64,000 nucleotides of DNA, from positions 1-64,000 of the forward strand of contig CAXXWD010000006.1 in NCBI GenBank assembly GCA_963667595.2, written 5' to 3'. The position numbers were made by a program, and so were the translations under genes. Below the pieces are notes generated by a model. It was not told where the DNA came from. It was given only the letters and a program-made list of their open reading frames with translations, and did not search any database. Positions 26,057-34,544 of the stretch are shown here, piece after piece. Every line of letters starts with the position of its first letter. Within the stretch, counting starts at the first letter, position 1. This DNA is from JAHJQZ01 sp963667595 (GTDB taxonomy: Bacteria; Pseudomonadota; Alphaproteobacteria; Rhizobiales; Devosiaceae).

Positions 26057-26224
26057 GTCGTCCCGGCACGTGATGCCGGGACCCACTCGCGGTGCAACAC
26101 GCCTCTATGCCGGAGCCTTCCCAGATGCCGTTGAGCAAAACGTATTTCTGTCAACGCATTGATCAACGATCACGTTGGAAAGGTGCCGATGAGAGTGGGT
26201 CCCGGTGTCAAGCACCGGGACGAC
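26057..26224. repeat. Paired inverted 32-bp palindromes (BIME-like unit)
   Basis: GTCGTCCCGGCACGTGATGC runs on into CGGGACCCACTC (26057-26088); its imperfect inverse is at 26193-26224. Each arm is itself a hairpin: CCCGGCA/TGCCGGG and CCCGGTG/CACCGGG. Two opposed REP-like hairpins about 105 bases apart resemble bacterial interspersed mosaic elements. They occupy the 432-base gene-free stretch 25974-26405 before radA. Confidence 0.7.
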
Positions 26225-26405
26225 AAAAAGGGGTGAGACGCTTTTGGAAAGCATCAAGGCCAAGGAACGTCACAAGAGTGATGATCAAGGGCCGTTGGTA
26301 TCAGACCGGGCCAACACCGACGAAACGGTCGGAACGGGGCTTGGCAAGACCAGTTGTTCTCTCTATGTTCTCGTCACTTGATCGATTTCGGGCGAAAACG
26401 GGACC

Positions 26406-27845
26406 ATGGCAAAACTCAAGATCCAATATGTCTGCCAGAGCTGCGGCGCCGTTACGTCCAAATGGGCCGGCCGCTGCGAAAGCTGCGGCGACTGGAACAC
26501 CATCACCGAGGAAGCGGTGGGGACGGGCATCGGCGCCGGCCCGCGCGCGGCCAAGTCGAGCGGACGGCCGCTCAGTTTGTCCACCCTGTCGAGCGTCAGC
26601 GATGTGGCGCAGCGCATCGAAACCGGCATCGCCGAACTCGATCGGGTGACCGGCGGCGGGTTCGTCAATGGCTCGGCCGTTCTGGTCGGCGGCGATCCGG
26701 GCATCGGCAAGTCGACCCTTTTATTGCAGGCGGCGGCGGCGCTCGCCAACGCAGGACGGCGCGTCATCTATGTCTCGGGCGAAGAGGCCATGGCACAGGT
26801 GCAAATGCGTGCCAGCCGGCTTGGACTTGCGGACTCGCCGGTGCTGCTCGCCAGCGAAACCCATGTCGAAACCATCCTGGCCACGCTCGAACATGGCGAG
26901 GCGCCCGATCTCGTCGTCATCGATTCGATCCAGACCCTGTGGACCGAACGCGTCGACAGCGCGCCGGGGACCGTCACCCAGGTGAGGACCAGCGTTCAGG
27001 CGCTGACGCGCTTTGCCAAGAAATCCGGCGCTGCCGTGGTGCTGGTCGGGCACGTCACCAAGGACGGACAGATCGCCGGACCCCGCGTTGTCGAGCACAT
27101 GGTCGACGCCGTCCTTTATTTCGAGGGCGACACCAGCCACATGTTCAGGGTGTTGCGCAGCGTCAAGAACCGCTACGGCGCCACCGACGAAATCGGTGTG
27201 TTCGAAATGGGCGAACAGGGCTTGAGCGAGGTCGCCAACCCTTCCGCCCTGTTTCTCGACGAACGCGACACCAAGGCCGCCGGTTCGGCCGTCTTTGCCG
27301 GGCTCGAAGGCACGCGGCCCCTCTTGATCGAAATCCAGGCGCTCGTCGCCCCCTCGCCGCTCGGCACGCCGCGCCGGGCCGTGGTCGGTTGGGATTCGGC
27401 GCGCCTGTCCATGATCCTGGCCGTGCTGGAAACGCGCTGCGGCGTCAGGATCGGCGCCAACGACATCTACCTGAACGTCGCCGGCGGGTTGAAGGTCTCC
27501 GAACCGGCGGCCGACATCGCCGTGGCGGCAGCCCTCGTTTCGTCCCTGACCCAGACGCCGCTGCCACCCGATTCGGTGTTTTTCGGCGAGGTTAGCCTCT
27601 CCGGCGGGGTCAGGCCGGTCTCCCATGCGTCCCTGAGACTGCGTGAGGCGGCCAAGCTCGGCTTTGCCGGGGCCTATTGCGGCAAGGTGAACACGGCGGA
27701 TCGCAACGGCGCGATCCGGATCGACGAGTTCTCCCATCTGCCGGATCTCGTGGCGCGCATTGCGGCAAGCAAGGCGGAGCCAGGCGTCGACGCGTCCGGC
27801 CCTGAAGACGGCGCACCAGACGCGACATCCGCCTATCGGCCCTGA
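26406..27845 (+). CDS. radA: DNA repair protein RadA
   Basis: RadA drives branch migration in recombination. A C4 zinc finger uses Cys10, Cys13, Cys24 and Cys27 (CQSC ... CESC). Walker A is GGDPGIGKST (95-104), the RadA-specific SVKNRYGATDEIGVFEM is present, and the C-terminal half is a Lon-protease-like domain lacking protease function. 479 residues. Starts are clear: ATG after GGGACC. It precedes cvpA with a 224-base gap in which I see no gene. Confidence 0.96.
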   Translation: MAKLKIQYVCQSCGAVTSKWAGRCESCGDWNTITEEAVGTGIGAGPRAAKSSGRPLSLSTLSSVSDVAQRIETGIAELDRVTGGGFVNGSAVLVGGDPGIGKSTLLLQAAAALANAGRRVIYVSGEEAMAQVQMRASRLGLADSPVLLASETHVETILATLEHGEAPDLVVIDSIQTLWTERVDSAPGTVTQVRTSVQALTRFAKKSGAAVVLVGHVTKDGQIAGPRVVEHMVDAVLYFEGDTSHMFRVLRSVKNRYGATDEIGVFEMGEQGLSEVANPSALFLDERDTKAAGSAVFAGLEGTRPLLIEIQALVAPSPLGTPRRAVVGWDSARLSMILAVLETRCGVRIGANDIYLNVAGGLKVSEPAADIAVAAALVSSLTQTPLPPDSVFFGEVSLSGGVRPVSHASLRLREAAKLGFAGAYCGKVNTADRNGAIRIDEFSHLPDLVARIAASKAEPGVDASGPEDGAPDATSAYRP

Positions 27846-28069
27846 AAGACCATGGCGCCGTAGACCGGGCCAAGGCGCGCGACGCACTGGCGGTTGAGAG
27901 GTTAGGGCCGTACCGTCTCGATCGGGACAAGAACCGGTGCGCAAGTGTTGCGGGTTGTCCACAAGAGCAGTCTGAGGACTGACAAAACCATTCGAGAGCT
28001 TGGCTATCCCACAGGAAGCGGCTAAACGAGTTCGCGAAGCGTTGTCTTTGCACTCATGGAGCGAGCGTC

Positions 28070-28657
28070 ATGCTCTCTGCCTTTGATGTCGGTGTCGGCA
28101 TTCTCGTTCTGATCTCGGCACTTCTGGCCACCGCGCGCGGGTTGACGCGCGAAGTGCTGTCGCTGGCGACCTGGGCCGGCTCGGCGGTTCTGGCCATCTG
28201 GATGTGGCAATACCATCCGGAAATCGCACGCGGCTATGTCAAGGAAGAGCTGGTCGCCGATGCGGCGACGGTGATCGTTACCTTCATCCTGTCGCTGATT
28301 GTCTTGCATCTTTTGACCATGCGAATCGCCGATTTCGTCGTCGATTCCAAAATCGGCCCGCTCGATCGCACCCTCGGTTTCGTCTTCGGCGTCTTGCGGG
28401 GCATCCTGATCGCCATCGTCGTGGTGATCTTCGGCGTCTGGCTCTTGAACAACAATCTGCCGAGCTGGGCCCAGGATTCCAAATCCATGCCGATGCTGAC
28501 CAAATGGGGCAACGATCTGATCTCGGTTCTGCCGGACGATCTCGAGACCCAGATCAACGATATCCTGCAGCGATCCAAGGCAGACGGAGAGGAGTCCGGT
28601 CCACCCCCCGACGACGGGACGGATGCCGGTGAAGTGGGGCTGACGACCAATACCTGA
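28070..28657 (+). CDS. cvpA: CvpA family membrane protein
   Basis: A 195-residue inner-membrane protein with four predicted helices, starting AFDVGVGILVLISALLATAR and containing RGLTREVLSLATWAGSA and DRTLGFVFGVLRGILI, the CvpA family marks. The tail is Pro/Asp-rich and polar. CvpA was named for colicin V export and is linked to membrane homeostasis. Adjacent purF is a very common pairing. Confidence 0.93.
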   Translation: MLSAFDVGVGILVLISALLATARGLTREVLSLATWAGSAVLAIWMWQYHPEIARGYVKEELVADAATVIVTFILSLIVLHLLTMRIADFVVDSKIGPLDRTLGFVFGVLRGILIAIVVVIFGVWLLNNNLPSWAQDSKSMPMLTKWGNDLISVLPDDLETQINDILQRSKADGEESGPPPDDGTDAGEVGLTTNT

Positions 28658-28680
28658 CAGAACCGGTTCGGCGTGCTAGA

Positions 28681-28726
28681 GCAATGTGCGAAAAAGTGGA
28701 TACCGGTTTTTCGCAGAAACATTGCG
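28681..28726 (+). repeat. Palindromic intergenic repeat, GTGCGAAAAA type, copy 2
   Basis: GCAATGT and ACATTGC close a stem containing GCGAAAAAGTGGATACCGGT. It matches, in opposite orientation, the unit at 16997-17035, and shares the AAAAAGTGGA core with family A. It lies between cvpA and purF (148-base gap). Confidence 0.6.
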
Positions 28727-28805
28727 ATCGACAGAAGTGAGCGCCCGTTCCGTTTCCATCGGAACATTAGAAAGCGTTAGGAACAGGCTTTGAAGCCACG
28801 GCCCG

Positions 28806-30353
28806 GTGATGGGGCCAGAATCGGCAAGGGTCTTCGAATTGAGTATCAACACCGCCTCATCGCCGGATCGCGGCGACGATTTGTCATTTGATCTTGACGG
28901 AGACACGCTGCGCGAAGAGTGCGGCGTGTTCGGCATTCTCGGGCACGACGAAGCGGCGACGCTGACCGCGCTCGGTCTGCACGCTTTACAGCATCGCGGC
29001 CAGGAATCAGCCGGCATCGTCAGCTTTGACGGCACGCAGTTCCATTCCGAGCGACATCTCGGACTGGTCGGCGACAATTTCACCAATCCGGTCACCCTCG
29101 CCAAGCTGCCCGGTCCCACCGCCATGGGGCATGTGCGCTATTCGACCACTGGCGAAACGATCATGCGCAACGTCCAGCCGCTTTTCGCCGAGCTGGAAGT
29201 CGGCGGCATCGCCATCGCCCATAATGGCAACATCACCAACGGGCTGACGCTCAGGCGCGACATCATCGCGAAGGGCGCCATCTGCCAGTCGACGTCCGAC
29301 ACCGAAGTGGTGTTGCATTTGATCGCCCGATCGCGCGCCAAGAACTCCGCCGAGCGCTTCATCGACGCGATCAAGCAGCTCGAAGGCGCCTATTCCATGG
29401 TGGCGATGACCCGCACCAAGCTGATCGGCGCCCGCGACCCGGACGGCATCCGCCCGCTTGTGCTCGGCGATCTCAGCGGCTGTCCGATCTTCGCCTCGGA
29501 AACCTGCGCGCTCGACATCATCGGCGCCAAATTCGTGCGCGATGTCGAAAACGGCGAAGTCGTGGTCTGCGAAAAGCAGGCGGACGGACGCATCACCATC
29601 GACAGCTTCAAGCCCTTCCCGCCCAAGCCGGAGCGCATCTGCCTGTTCGAATACGTCTATTTCGCCCGGCCCGATTCCATCGTTGCCGGTCGCTCCGTCT
29701 ACACGGCCCGCAAGAACATGGGCAAGAACCTCGCCGACGAGGCGCCGGTCAACGCCGACGTGGTGGTGCCGGTCCCCGATGGCGGCACGCCAGCGGCGCT
29801 CGGCTATTCGCAACAATCCGGCATTCCGTTCGAATACGGCATCATCCGCAATCACTATGTGGGCCGCACCTTCATCCAGCCGTCCCAGCACATTCGCACC
29901 TTCGGGGTTCGCCTCAAGCATTCGGCCAACCGCGAACAGATCGAGGGCAAGCGCGTCGTGCTGGTCGACGATTCGATCGTTCGGGGCACCACCTCGGTAA
30001 AAATCGTGCAGATGATCCGCGACGCCGGCGCGGCGGAAGTGCACATGCGCATCGCCAGCCCGATGATCCTTTATTCGGACTATTACGGCATCGACACGCC
30101 CGACCCGGACAAGCTTCTGGCCAACAAGTTTTCCAAACTCGAAGACATGGCGGGCTATGTCGGCGTCGACTCGCTCGCCTTCTTGTCGATCGAAGGCCTT
30201 TACGATGCGGTCGGCAGCACCAGGCGCAATGACGCCTCGCCGCAGTTTTCCGACCACTGCTTCACCGGCGATTATCCGACCCCGCTGACCGATCTCAACG
30301 GCGGACGTCGATCCGATCCCAAGAAGCTGTCCTTATTGCGCGAAGCGGGCTGA
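28806..30353 (+). CDS. purF: Amidophosphoribosyltransferase
   Basis: PurF commits PRPP to purine synthesis. After propeptide removal the catalytic Cys is first: here Cys39 in REECGVFGILGHDEA. The glutaminase part shows HRGQESAGI and AHNGNITNG; the PRTase part shows VVLVDDSIVRGTTS (PRPP loop). 515 residues as annotated. The 38-residue propeptide is long, so a TTG at 28839 (LSINTASS), preceded by AAGGGT, may be the real start. Confidence 0.96.
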   Translation: MMGPESARVFELSINTASSPDRGDDLSFDLDGDTLREECGVFGILGHDEAATLTALGLHALQHRGQESAGIVSFDGTQFHSERHLGLVGDNFTNPVTLAKLPGPTAMGHVRYSTTGETIMRNVQPLFAELEVGGIAIAHNGNITNGLTLRRDIIAKGAICQSTSDTEVVLHLIARSRAKNSAERFIDAIKQLEGAYSMVAMTRTKLIGARDPDGIRPLVLGDLSGCPIFASETCALDIIGAKFVRDVENGEVVVCEKQADGRITIDSFKPFPPKPERICLFEYVYFARPDSIVAGRSVYTARKNMGKNLADEAPVNADVVVPVPDGGTPAALGYSQQSGIPFEYGIIRNHYVGRTFIQPSQHIRTFGVRLKHSANREQIEGKRVVLVDDSIVRGTTSVKIVQMIRDAGAAEVHMRIASPMILYSDYYGIDTPDPDKLLANKFSKLEDMAGYVGVDSLAFLSIEGLYDAVGSTRRNDASPQFSDHCFTGDYPTPLTDLNGGRRSDPKKLSLLREAG

Positions 30354-30360
30354 TCCGGTC

Positions 30361-31092
30361 ATGACCGAAAAAGACCTCGACGGCCGTGTCGTTCTCGTCA
30401 CCGGGGCCTCGCGCGGCATCGGCTTTTTCGCAGGCCGCGAAGCGGCGATGCGCGGCGCCCATGTCATCGCTCTGGCCCGTACGGTCGGTGGTCTCGAGGA
30501 GCTCGACGACGCCATCAAGTCGAAGGACGGGTCCGCGACACTGGTGCCGCTCGATCTGACCGATTTTGCCGGCATCGACCGGCTCGGCGCAGCGATCCAC
30601 GAACGCTGGGGGCGGCTCGACGGGTTGATCGGCAATGCCGGCCTGTTGGGCACGCTGAGCCCTATCGCACATATCGAACCCAAGGATTTCGAGAAGACCT
30701 TTGCGGTCAACGTCACCGCCAATTTCCGGCTGATCCGTTCAATGGATCTGTTGCTCCGCAAATCCGACGCCGGCCGCGTCGTCATGGTCTCTTCGGGCTC
30801 GGCCAAAAGCGCCAAAGCCTATTGGGGCCTTTACGCCGCGTCCAAGGCCGCGCTCGACGCCCTTGTCAAATCCTACGCCAATGAACTGGCCAACACCCCG
30901 GTCCGGGCCAACATCTTTTATCCCGGCATCGTCCGCACAGCCATGCGCGCCAAGGCCATGCCCGGCGAAGACCCCACCACCCTGCCGCACCCGCGCGATA
31001 TCGTGCCCAAGCTCGTCGACATGGTGACGCCGGGCTACACGGAAAACGCCATGCTGTTCGATATCGGCTCCGGCCAGACGATGGCGCTCTGA
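30361..31092 (+). CDS. Short-chain dehydrogenase/reductase, unknown substrate
   Basis: A 243-residue Rossmann enzyme. GASRGIGF (18-25) binds NAD(P); the NAG element appears as GNAGLLG; the active site is Ser in MVSSGSAKS with YAASKAA supplying Tyr and Lys. It begins 7 bases after purF and ends the rightward core block. SDRs next to purF recur in Hyphomicrobiales, but substrate is not known to me. Confidence 0.88.
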   Translation: MTEKDLDGRVVLVTGASRGIGFFAGREAAMRGAHVIALARTVGGLEELDDAIKSKDGSATLVPLDLTDFAGIDRLGAAIHERWGRLDGLIGNAGLLGTLSPIAHIEPKDFEKTFAVNVTANFRLIRSMDLLLRKSDAGRVVMVSSGSAKSAKAYWGLYAASKAALDALVKSYANELANTPVRANIFYPGIVRTAMRAKAMPGEDPTTLPHPRDIVPKLVDMVTPGYTENAMLFDIGSGQTMAL

Positions 31093-31097
31093 GCCTT

Positions 31098-31147
31098 CTC
31101 CCTCCCCTTGATGGGGAGGGTGGGTTGCCCCGGACCCGATCCGGGGC
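31098..31147. repeat. Tandem GC-rich hairpins (CCCTCCCC and GCCCCGGA type)
   Basis: CCCTCCCC-TTGA-TGGGGAGGG is followed by GCCCCGGACCCGATCCGGGGC, two strong stem-loops. They lie in the 243-base gap 31093-31335 between the convergent SDR and der genes. Such units recur in alphaproteobacterial intergenic DNA and may end transcription from both sides. A similar GGGAGGG hairpin is at 34483-34511. Confidence 0.6.
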
Positions 31148-31335
31148 AAGTCGGGTGGGGTGAGGCCCACGGCAATATCCCAAACAATACGACCGACTCG
31201 GCAAGCGCCAGACCCTGTTCGGCACCCCTCCCAACAAGAAAGCAAGACAAGCCGCCCGCCGAAACGAGCGTCACCGAAAGCCGGCTTCATCCATCACATG
31301 AACGGCGCCGACTTCAAGTCAAGTATTACTTGAAC

Positions 31336-32763
31336 TCAGCGTTTCTTGCCTTTGTTCGCAAAGGGGTTTTCGCCACCGCGAAACACGAGACGAATCGGGG
31401 TTCCACCTAGGCCGAAGCCCTCGCGCAAGCCCCTAACGAGGTAGCGCTTGTAGGCGGCCGGCATCGAATCCGGCCGGGACACGAACAGGGCGAAGGTCGG
31501 CGGACGCGCCTTGACCTGGGTGATGTAACGCAGTCTCAACCGGCGTCCGGACACGGCCGGTGGCGGATGGGCGGAGACCACGTCGTCGAGCCAGCGGTTG
31601 AGGCGCGCCGTGGAGATGCGCACGTTCCACACCCGCTCGGCATCGAGCACCGCCTTCATCAGCCGGTCGATATTGATGCCCTTCAATCCGGAAAAAGTGA
31701 CCATGGGCACGCCGCTCAATTGCGGCAGCAAACGGGTGCAGGCTTCCTTCAGTTCGGCCAGCACCTTCTGTTTTTCCTCGATCAGGTCCCACTTGTTGAG
31801 ACCGATGACCACCGCCCTGCCCTCGCGCTCGACAAGATCGACGAGCTGCAGATCCTGTTTTTCGAAGGGCTTGGTGGCGTCGAGAACGGCGATGACCACC
31901 TCGGCATATTGCAGCGATCTCAGCGAATCCGAAACGGCGAGCCGTTCGAGCTTTTGCTGCACCTTGGCCTTGCGGCGCATGCCGGCGGTATCGACGAGGT
32001 TGATGGTGCGGCCCTTGTAGTCCCAGGGCACCAGGATGGAATCGCGCGTGATGCCGGCTTCCGGCCCGGTCAGGACACGCTCTTCGCCGATCAGGCGGTT
32101 GACCAGGGTCGACTTGCCGGTATTGGGCCTGCCGATGATGGCGACGTTGAGCGGGCGCGTCGGGTCCCAGTGGCTCTTTGCCTCGGCCTCGCTGATCTCG
32201 CCTTCGATGTCGATATCGATATCGGGCAAGGCCGGATCGGCGGGTTCGGCATGTTTGATTTCACCGGCCTTGGTGACCGCGTTGGAGACGATGGCGTAAA
32301 GATCGGCAAGACCCAGCCCGTGTTCGGCGGACAGCGCGATCGGCTCGCCGAAACCGAGACTGAAGGCGTCGGTCAGCCCCGCATCGGCGGCCCGGCTCTC
32401 CGCCTTGTTGGCGACCAGATGCACATCCTTGCCCGCCTTTCTGAGAATGCGGGCGAAATGCGCATCGAGCGGCGTCACGCCAGCGCGGGCATCGATCATG
32501 AACAGGATGATGTCGGCCTCGGCGATGGCCGCCTCGGTCTGGGTCCGCATACGCGCTTCAAGGCTCTGGTCGGTGGCGTCTTCGTAGCCGGCCGTATCGA
32601 GCACGTCGAAAAAAAGATCGCCGATCCGGCCGCGGGCCAGCCGCCTGTCGCGGGTCACGCCGGGGATGTCGTCGACCAGCGCGATTTTCCGGCCGACCAG
32701 CCGGTTGAACAGCGTGGACTTGCCGACATTCGGCCGGCCGACAATGGCGACGACAACGCTCAT
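31336..32763 (-). CDS. der: Ribosome-assembly GTPase Der (EngA)
   Basis: Der matures the 50S subunit. It has two GTPase domains in tandem: G1 VGRPNVGKST (8-17) and GRPNTGKSTLVNRL (about 205), each with DTAG motifs and a guanine-specificity motif (NKAE, NKWD). A KH-like C domain follows. I placed the start at 32763 (MSVVVAIVGR, 475 residues) because GGAGAC is just upstream; the longer open frame is not family-like. Confidence 0.97.
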   Translation of the reverse strand: MSVVVAIVGRPNVGKSTLFNRLVGRKIALVDDIPGVTRDRRLARGRIGDLFFDVLDTAGYEDATDQSLEARMRTQTEAAIAEADIILFMIDARAGVTPLDAHFARILRKAGKDVHLVANKAESRAADAGLTDAFSLGFGEPIALSAEHGLGLADLYAIVSNAVTKAGEIKHAEPADPALPDIDIDIEGEISEAEAKSHWDPTRPLNVAIIGRPNTGKSTLVNRLIGEERVLTGPEAGITRDSILVPWDYKGRTINLVDTAGMRRKAKVQQKLERLAVSDSLRSLQYAEVVIAVLDATKPFEKQDLQLVDLVEREGRAVVIGLNKWDLIEEKQKVLAELKEACTRLLPQLSGVPMVTFSGLKGINIDRLMKAVLDAERVWNVRISTARLNRWLDDVVSAHPPPAVSGRRLRLRYITQVKARPPTFALFVSRPDSMPAAYKRYLVRGLREGFGLGGTPIRLVFRGGENPFANKGKKR

Positions 32764-32800
32764 GTCACTGTCTCCAGCCGGGCTCGGCGGTACGTTGGGG

Positions 32801-33490
32801 CTACTCAGCCGCCGGGGTCGACTCGTCAGCGTACACCGCGCCTTCGGCGAGCAATTGCGAGATATAAACCGACATGCGGGCCATCTGCTCGCTGCCGGTC
32901 TGCGGGTCCTTGCGCGTCGCATCGAAGGTTGAAAGAGCACCATCGATATCGCCGGACTTGTACTGGGCAAGTCCCAGCGCTTCGCGGGCGATGTCGGCAA
33001 AAGGCGATCCGGATGCAATCAAGCCATTGACGCGCGTTTCGATGCCGGGAACATCGCCCGTATCGACCAGCTTGTAGCTGGCCAGAACCAGCGCCAGTTC
33101 GCGTAAACGGATCTCGTTGGACGAGGTGGCAAGCCCGTCATAAACCGCCACGGCCTCCGCCGGCTTGCCCTGGGCATCGAGATAGGACGCCTCGGCGAAC
33201 TTGGCCAGTTCCGGATACTTGCCCGAACCTTCCTTTTCCACCTTGTCGAGCGCCGTCAGGGCCGCGTCGAAATCACCGGTCTGAGCCGCATCGATGGCGA
33301 CGAAAAGCGCATCCGAAGACCGGGCGGCATTGGTCTGTTGCCACCAGGCCCACCCCTCGTTGACCGCGACGAGCAAAACGATCGCGACCGCGCCGCCGAT
33401 GACGTAAGGGCCGTAGCGCCGCCACAGCTTGCGCATGCGATCCGCACGCAGGTCCTCATCGACTTCGCGAAACAGGGTTTCTTCAGACAT
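32801..33490 (-). CDS. Membrane-anchored TPR protein (YfgM/TPR_21 type)
   Basis: A 229-residue protein with one helix (about 27-46, ending NEGWAWWQQT), then tetratricopeptide-like helices (DAAQTGDFDAALTALDKVEK, GKPAEAVAVYDGLA). This is the form of YfgM, an inner-membrane protein facing the periplasm that works with the SecYEG/chaperone network. In many bacteria its gene precedes bamB and der; here it directly precedes der, which supports the call. No bamB is found between them. Confidence 0.83.
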   Translation of the reverse strand: MSEETLFREVDEDLRADRMRKLWRRYGPYVIGGAVAIVLLVAVNEGWAWWQQTNAARSSDALFVAIDAAQTGDFDAALTALDKVEKEGSGKYPELAKFAEASYLDAQGKPAEAVAVYDGLATSSNEIRLRELALVLASYKLVDTGDVPGIETRVNGLIASGSPFADIAREALGLAQYKSGDIDGALSTFDATRKDPQTGSEQMARMSVYISQLLAEGAVYADESTPAAE

Positions 33491-33727
33491 GTTACGTCAC
33501 CTGAACCAGAATTCGCCGGCACAATAGTCAGGCGCGCCCGGGAATGCAATTCGTCATGACGCCAGGCGATCTGAATTCCCGCGCCGTTTGCCGACAAACG
33601 ATCCTATAGGAAGACCAAAGGCGTTCCGCAGTCGCTGAAGCGACAAGGGCCTGGTGTCGCAAGGGGTGCGATTTGCATGGAACGGAAATGGACGCCGCCC
33701 TATTCTCGGTGGGGTGGAGGAATGGTC

Positions 33728-34441
33728 ATGCGTGCCCTTGTTCTGGCTTTGATGCTGGTTTTCGTTGCCGCTCCGGTTCATGCCGGCACGCTGGTCGAAC
33801 CGCATATGCATATCGAAAAGGGGGGTGCGGCCGGTCCCCGCGTGGCGCTGACGCTCGACGCGTGTTCGGGCGGCATCGACATGCGCATCCTTGATACGCT
33901 GGTTGAAAACCGCATCCCGGCAACGCTGTTCCTCACCGGCATCTGGCTCAACGCCAACCGCGCGGCCCTGCCGTTTCTCAAACGGCACGCTGATCTTTTC
34001 GCGTTCGAAAACCACGGCGCCGAGCACCTTCCGGCCGTGATCGGCACCGAAAAACCCTATGGCATCGCGCCGGCCGGCACGGCCGATGCGGTTATGGCGG
34101 AAGTTTCGGGTGGTGCGTTCTTCATCACGGAGCTTCTCGGTTCCAGACCCGGCTGGTATCGCGACGCCACCGCGCTTTATTCGCGCGACGCCATGGCCCT
34201 GATCGAAAAGGCCGGCTTCCGCATCGCCGGGTTCTCGCTCAACGGCGACGCCGGCGCCTCCTTTAGCGCCGCGAAAACGGCCGAAATCATTTCCGGTGCG
34301 CAGGACGGCGACGTCATCATTTCCCACATGAACCAACCGAAACGCCCGGCGGGCGACGGCGTTGTCGCCGGCATTCTGGCCTTGAAGGCCAAGGGCTTCA
34401 CCTTCGTACGGCTGGATCAGGTCACGGTGATCAAGGACTGA
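33728..34441 (+). CDS. Exported polysaccharide deacetylase-like protein
   Basis: From the ATG at 33728 the product has 237 residues with a signal peptide (MRALVLALMLVFVAAPVHA). The NodB-type fold shows LTLDACSGG (metal Asp region) and ENHGAEH (the H-x-x-x-H pair), plus IISHMNQP near the end. Members remove acetyl groups from chitin-like or peptidoglycan sugars. I chose 33728 because GGAGG is seven bases upstream; an in-frame ATG at 33722 competes. It is transcribed away from the TPR gene. Confidence 0.85.
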   Translation: MRALVLALMLVFVAAPVHAGTLVEPHMHIEKGGAAGPRVALTLDACSGGIDMRILDTLVENRIPATLFLTGIWLNANRAALPFLKRHADLFAFENHGAEHLPAVIGTEKPYGIAPAGTADAVMAEVSGGAFFITELLGSRPGWYRDATALYSRDAMALIEKAGFRIAGFSLNGDAGASFSAAKTAEIISGAQDGDVIISHMNQPKRPAGDGVVAGILALKAKGFTFVRLDQVTVIKD

Positions 34442-34482
34442 GGCGTCTTCGCATCTGCCTCATGCATTCACGTCACCGCTCT

Positions 34483-34511
34483 TTTCCCTCCCCCCGAGAG
34501 GGGAGGGAAGC
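34483..34511. terminator. GC-rich hairpin between convergent genes
   Basis: TTTCCCTCCCC and GGGGAGGGAA pair around CCGAGA. It sits between the convergent deacetylase and aldehyde dehydrogenase genes, 42 bases after one stop and 34 before the other, a place expected for a shared terminator. No clean T tract follows on either strand, so it may instead be a dispersed repeat related to 31098-31147. Confidence 0.5.
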
Positions 34512-34544
34512 TCCAATACTATTTCCGAGAAAACCCGACACTGC

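Noticed and set aside
26721..27962. A 413-codon minus-strand frame opposite radA
   Set aside because: radA is unmistakable on the plus strand; the antisense frame is low-complexity.
29007..30257. A 416-codon minus-strand frame opposite purF
   Set aside because: Shadow of purF; no start context or family resemblance.
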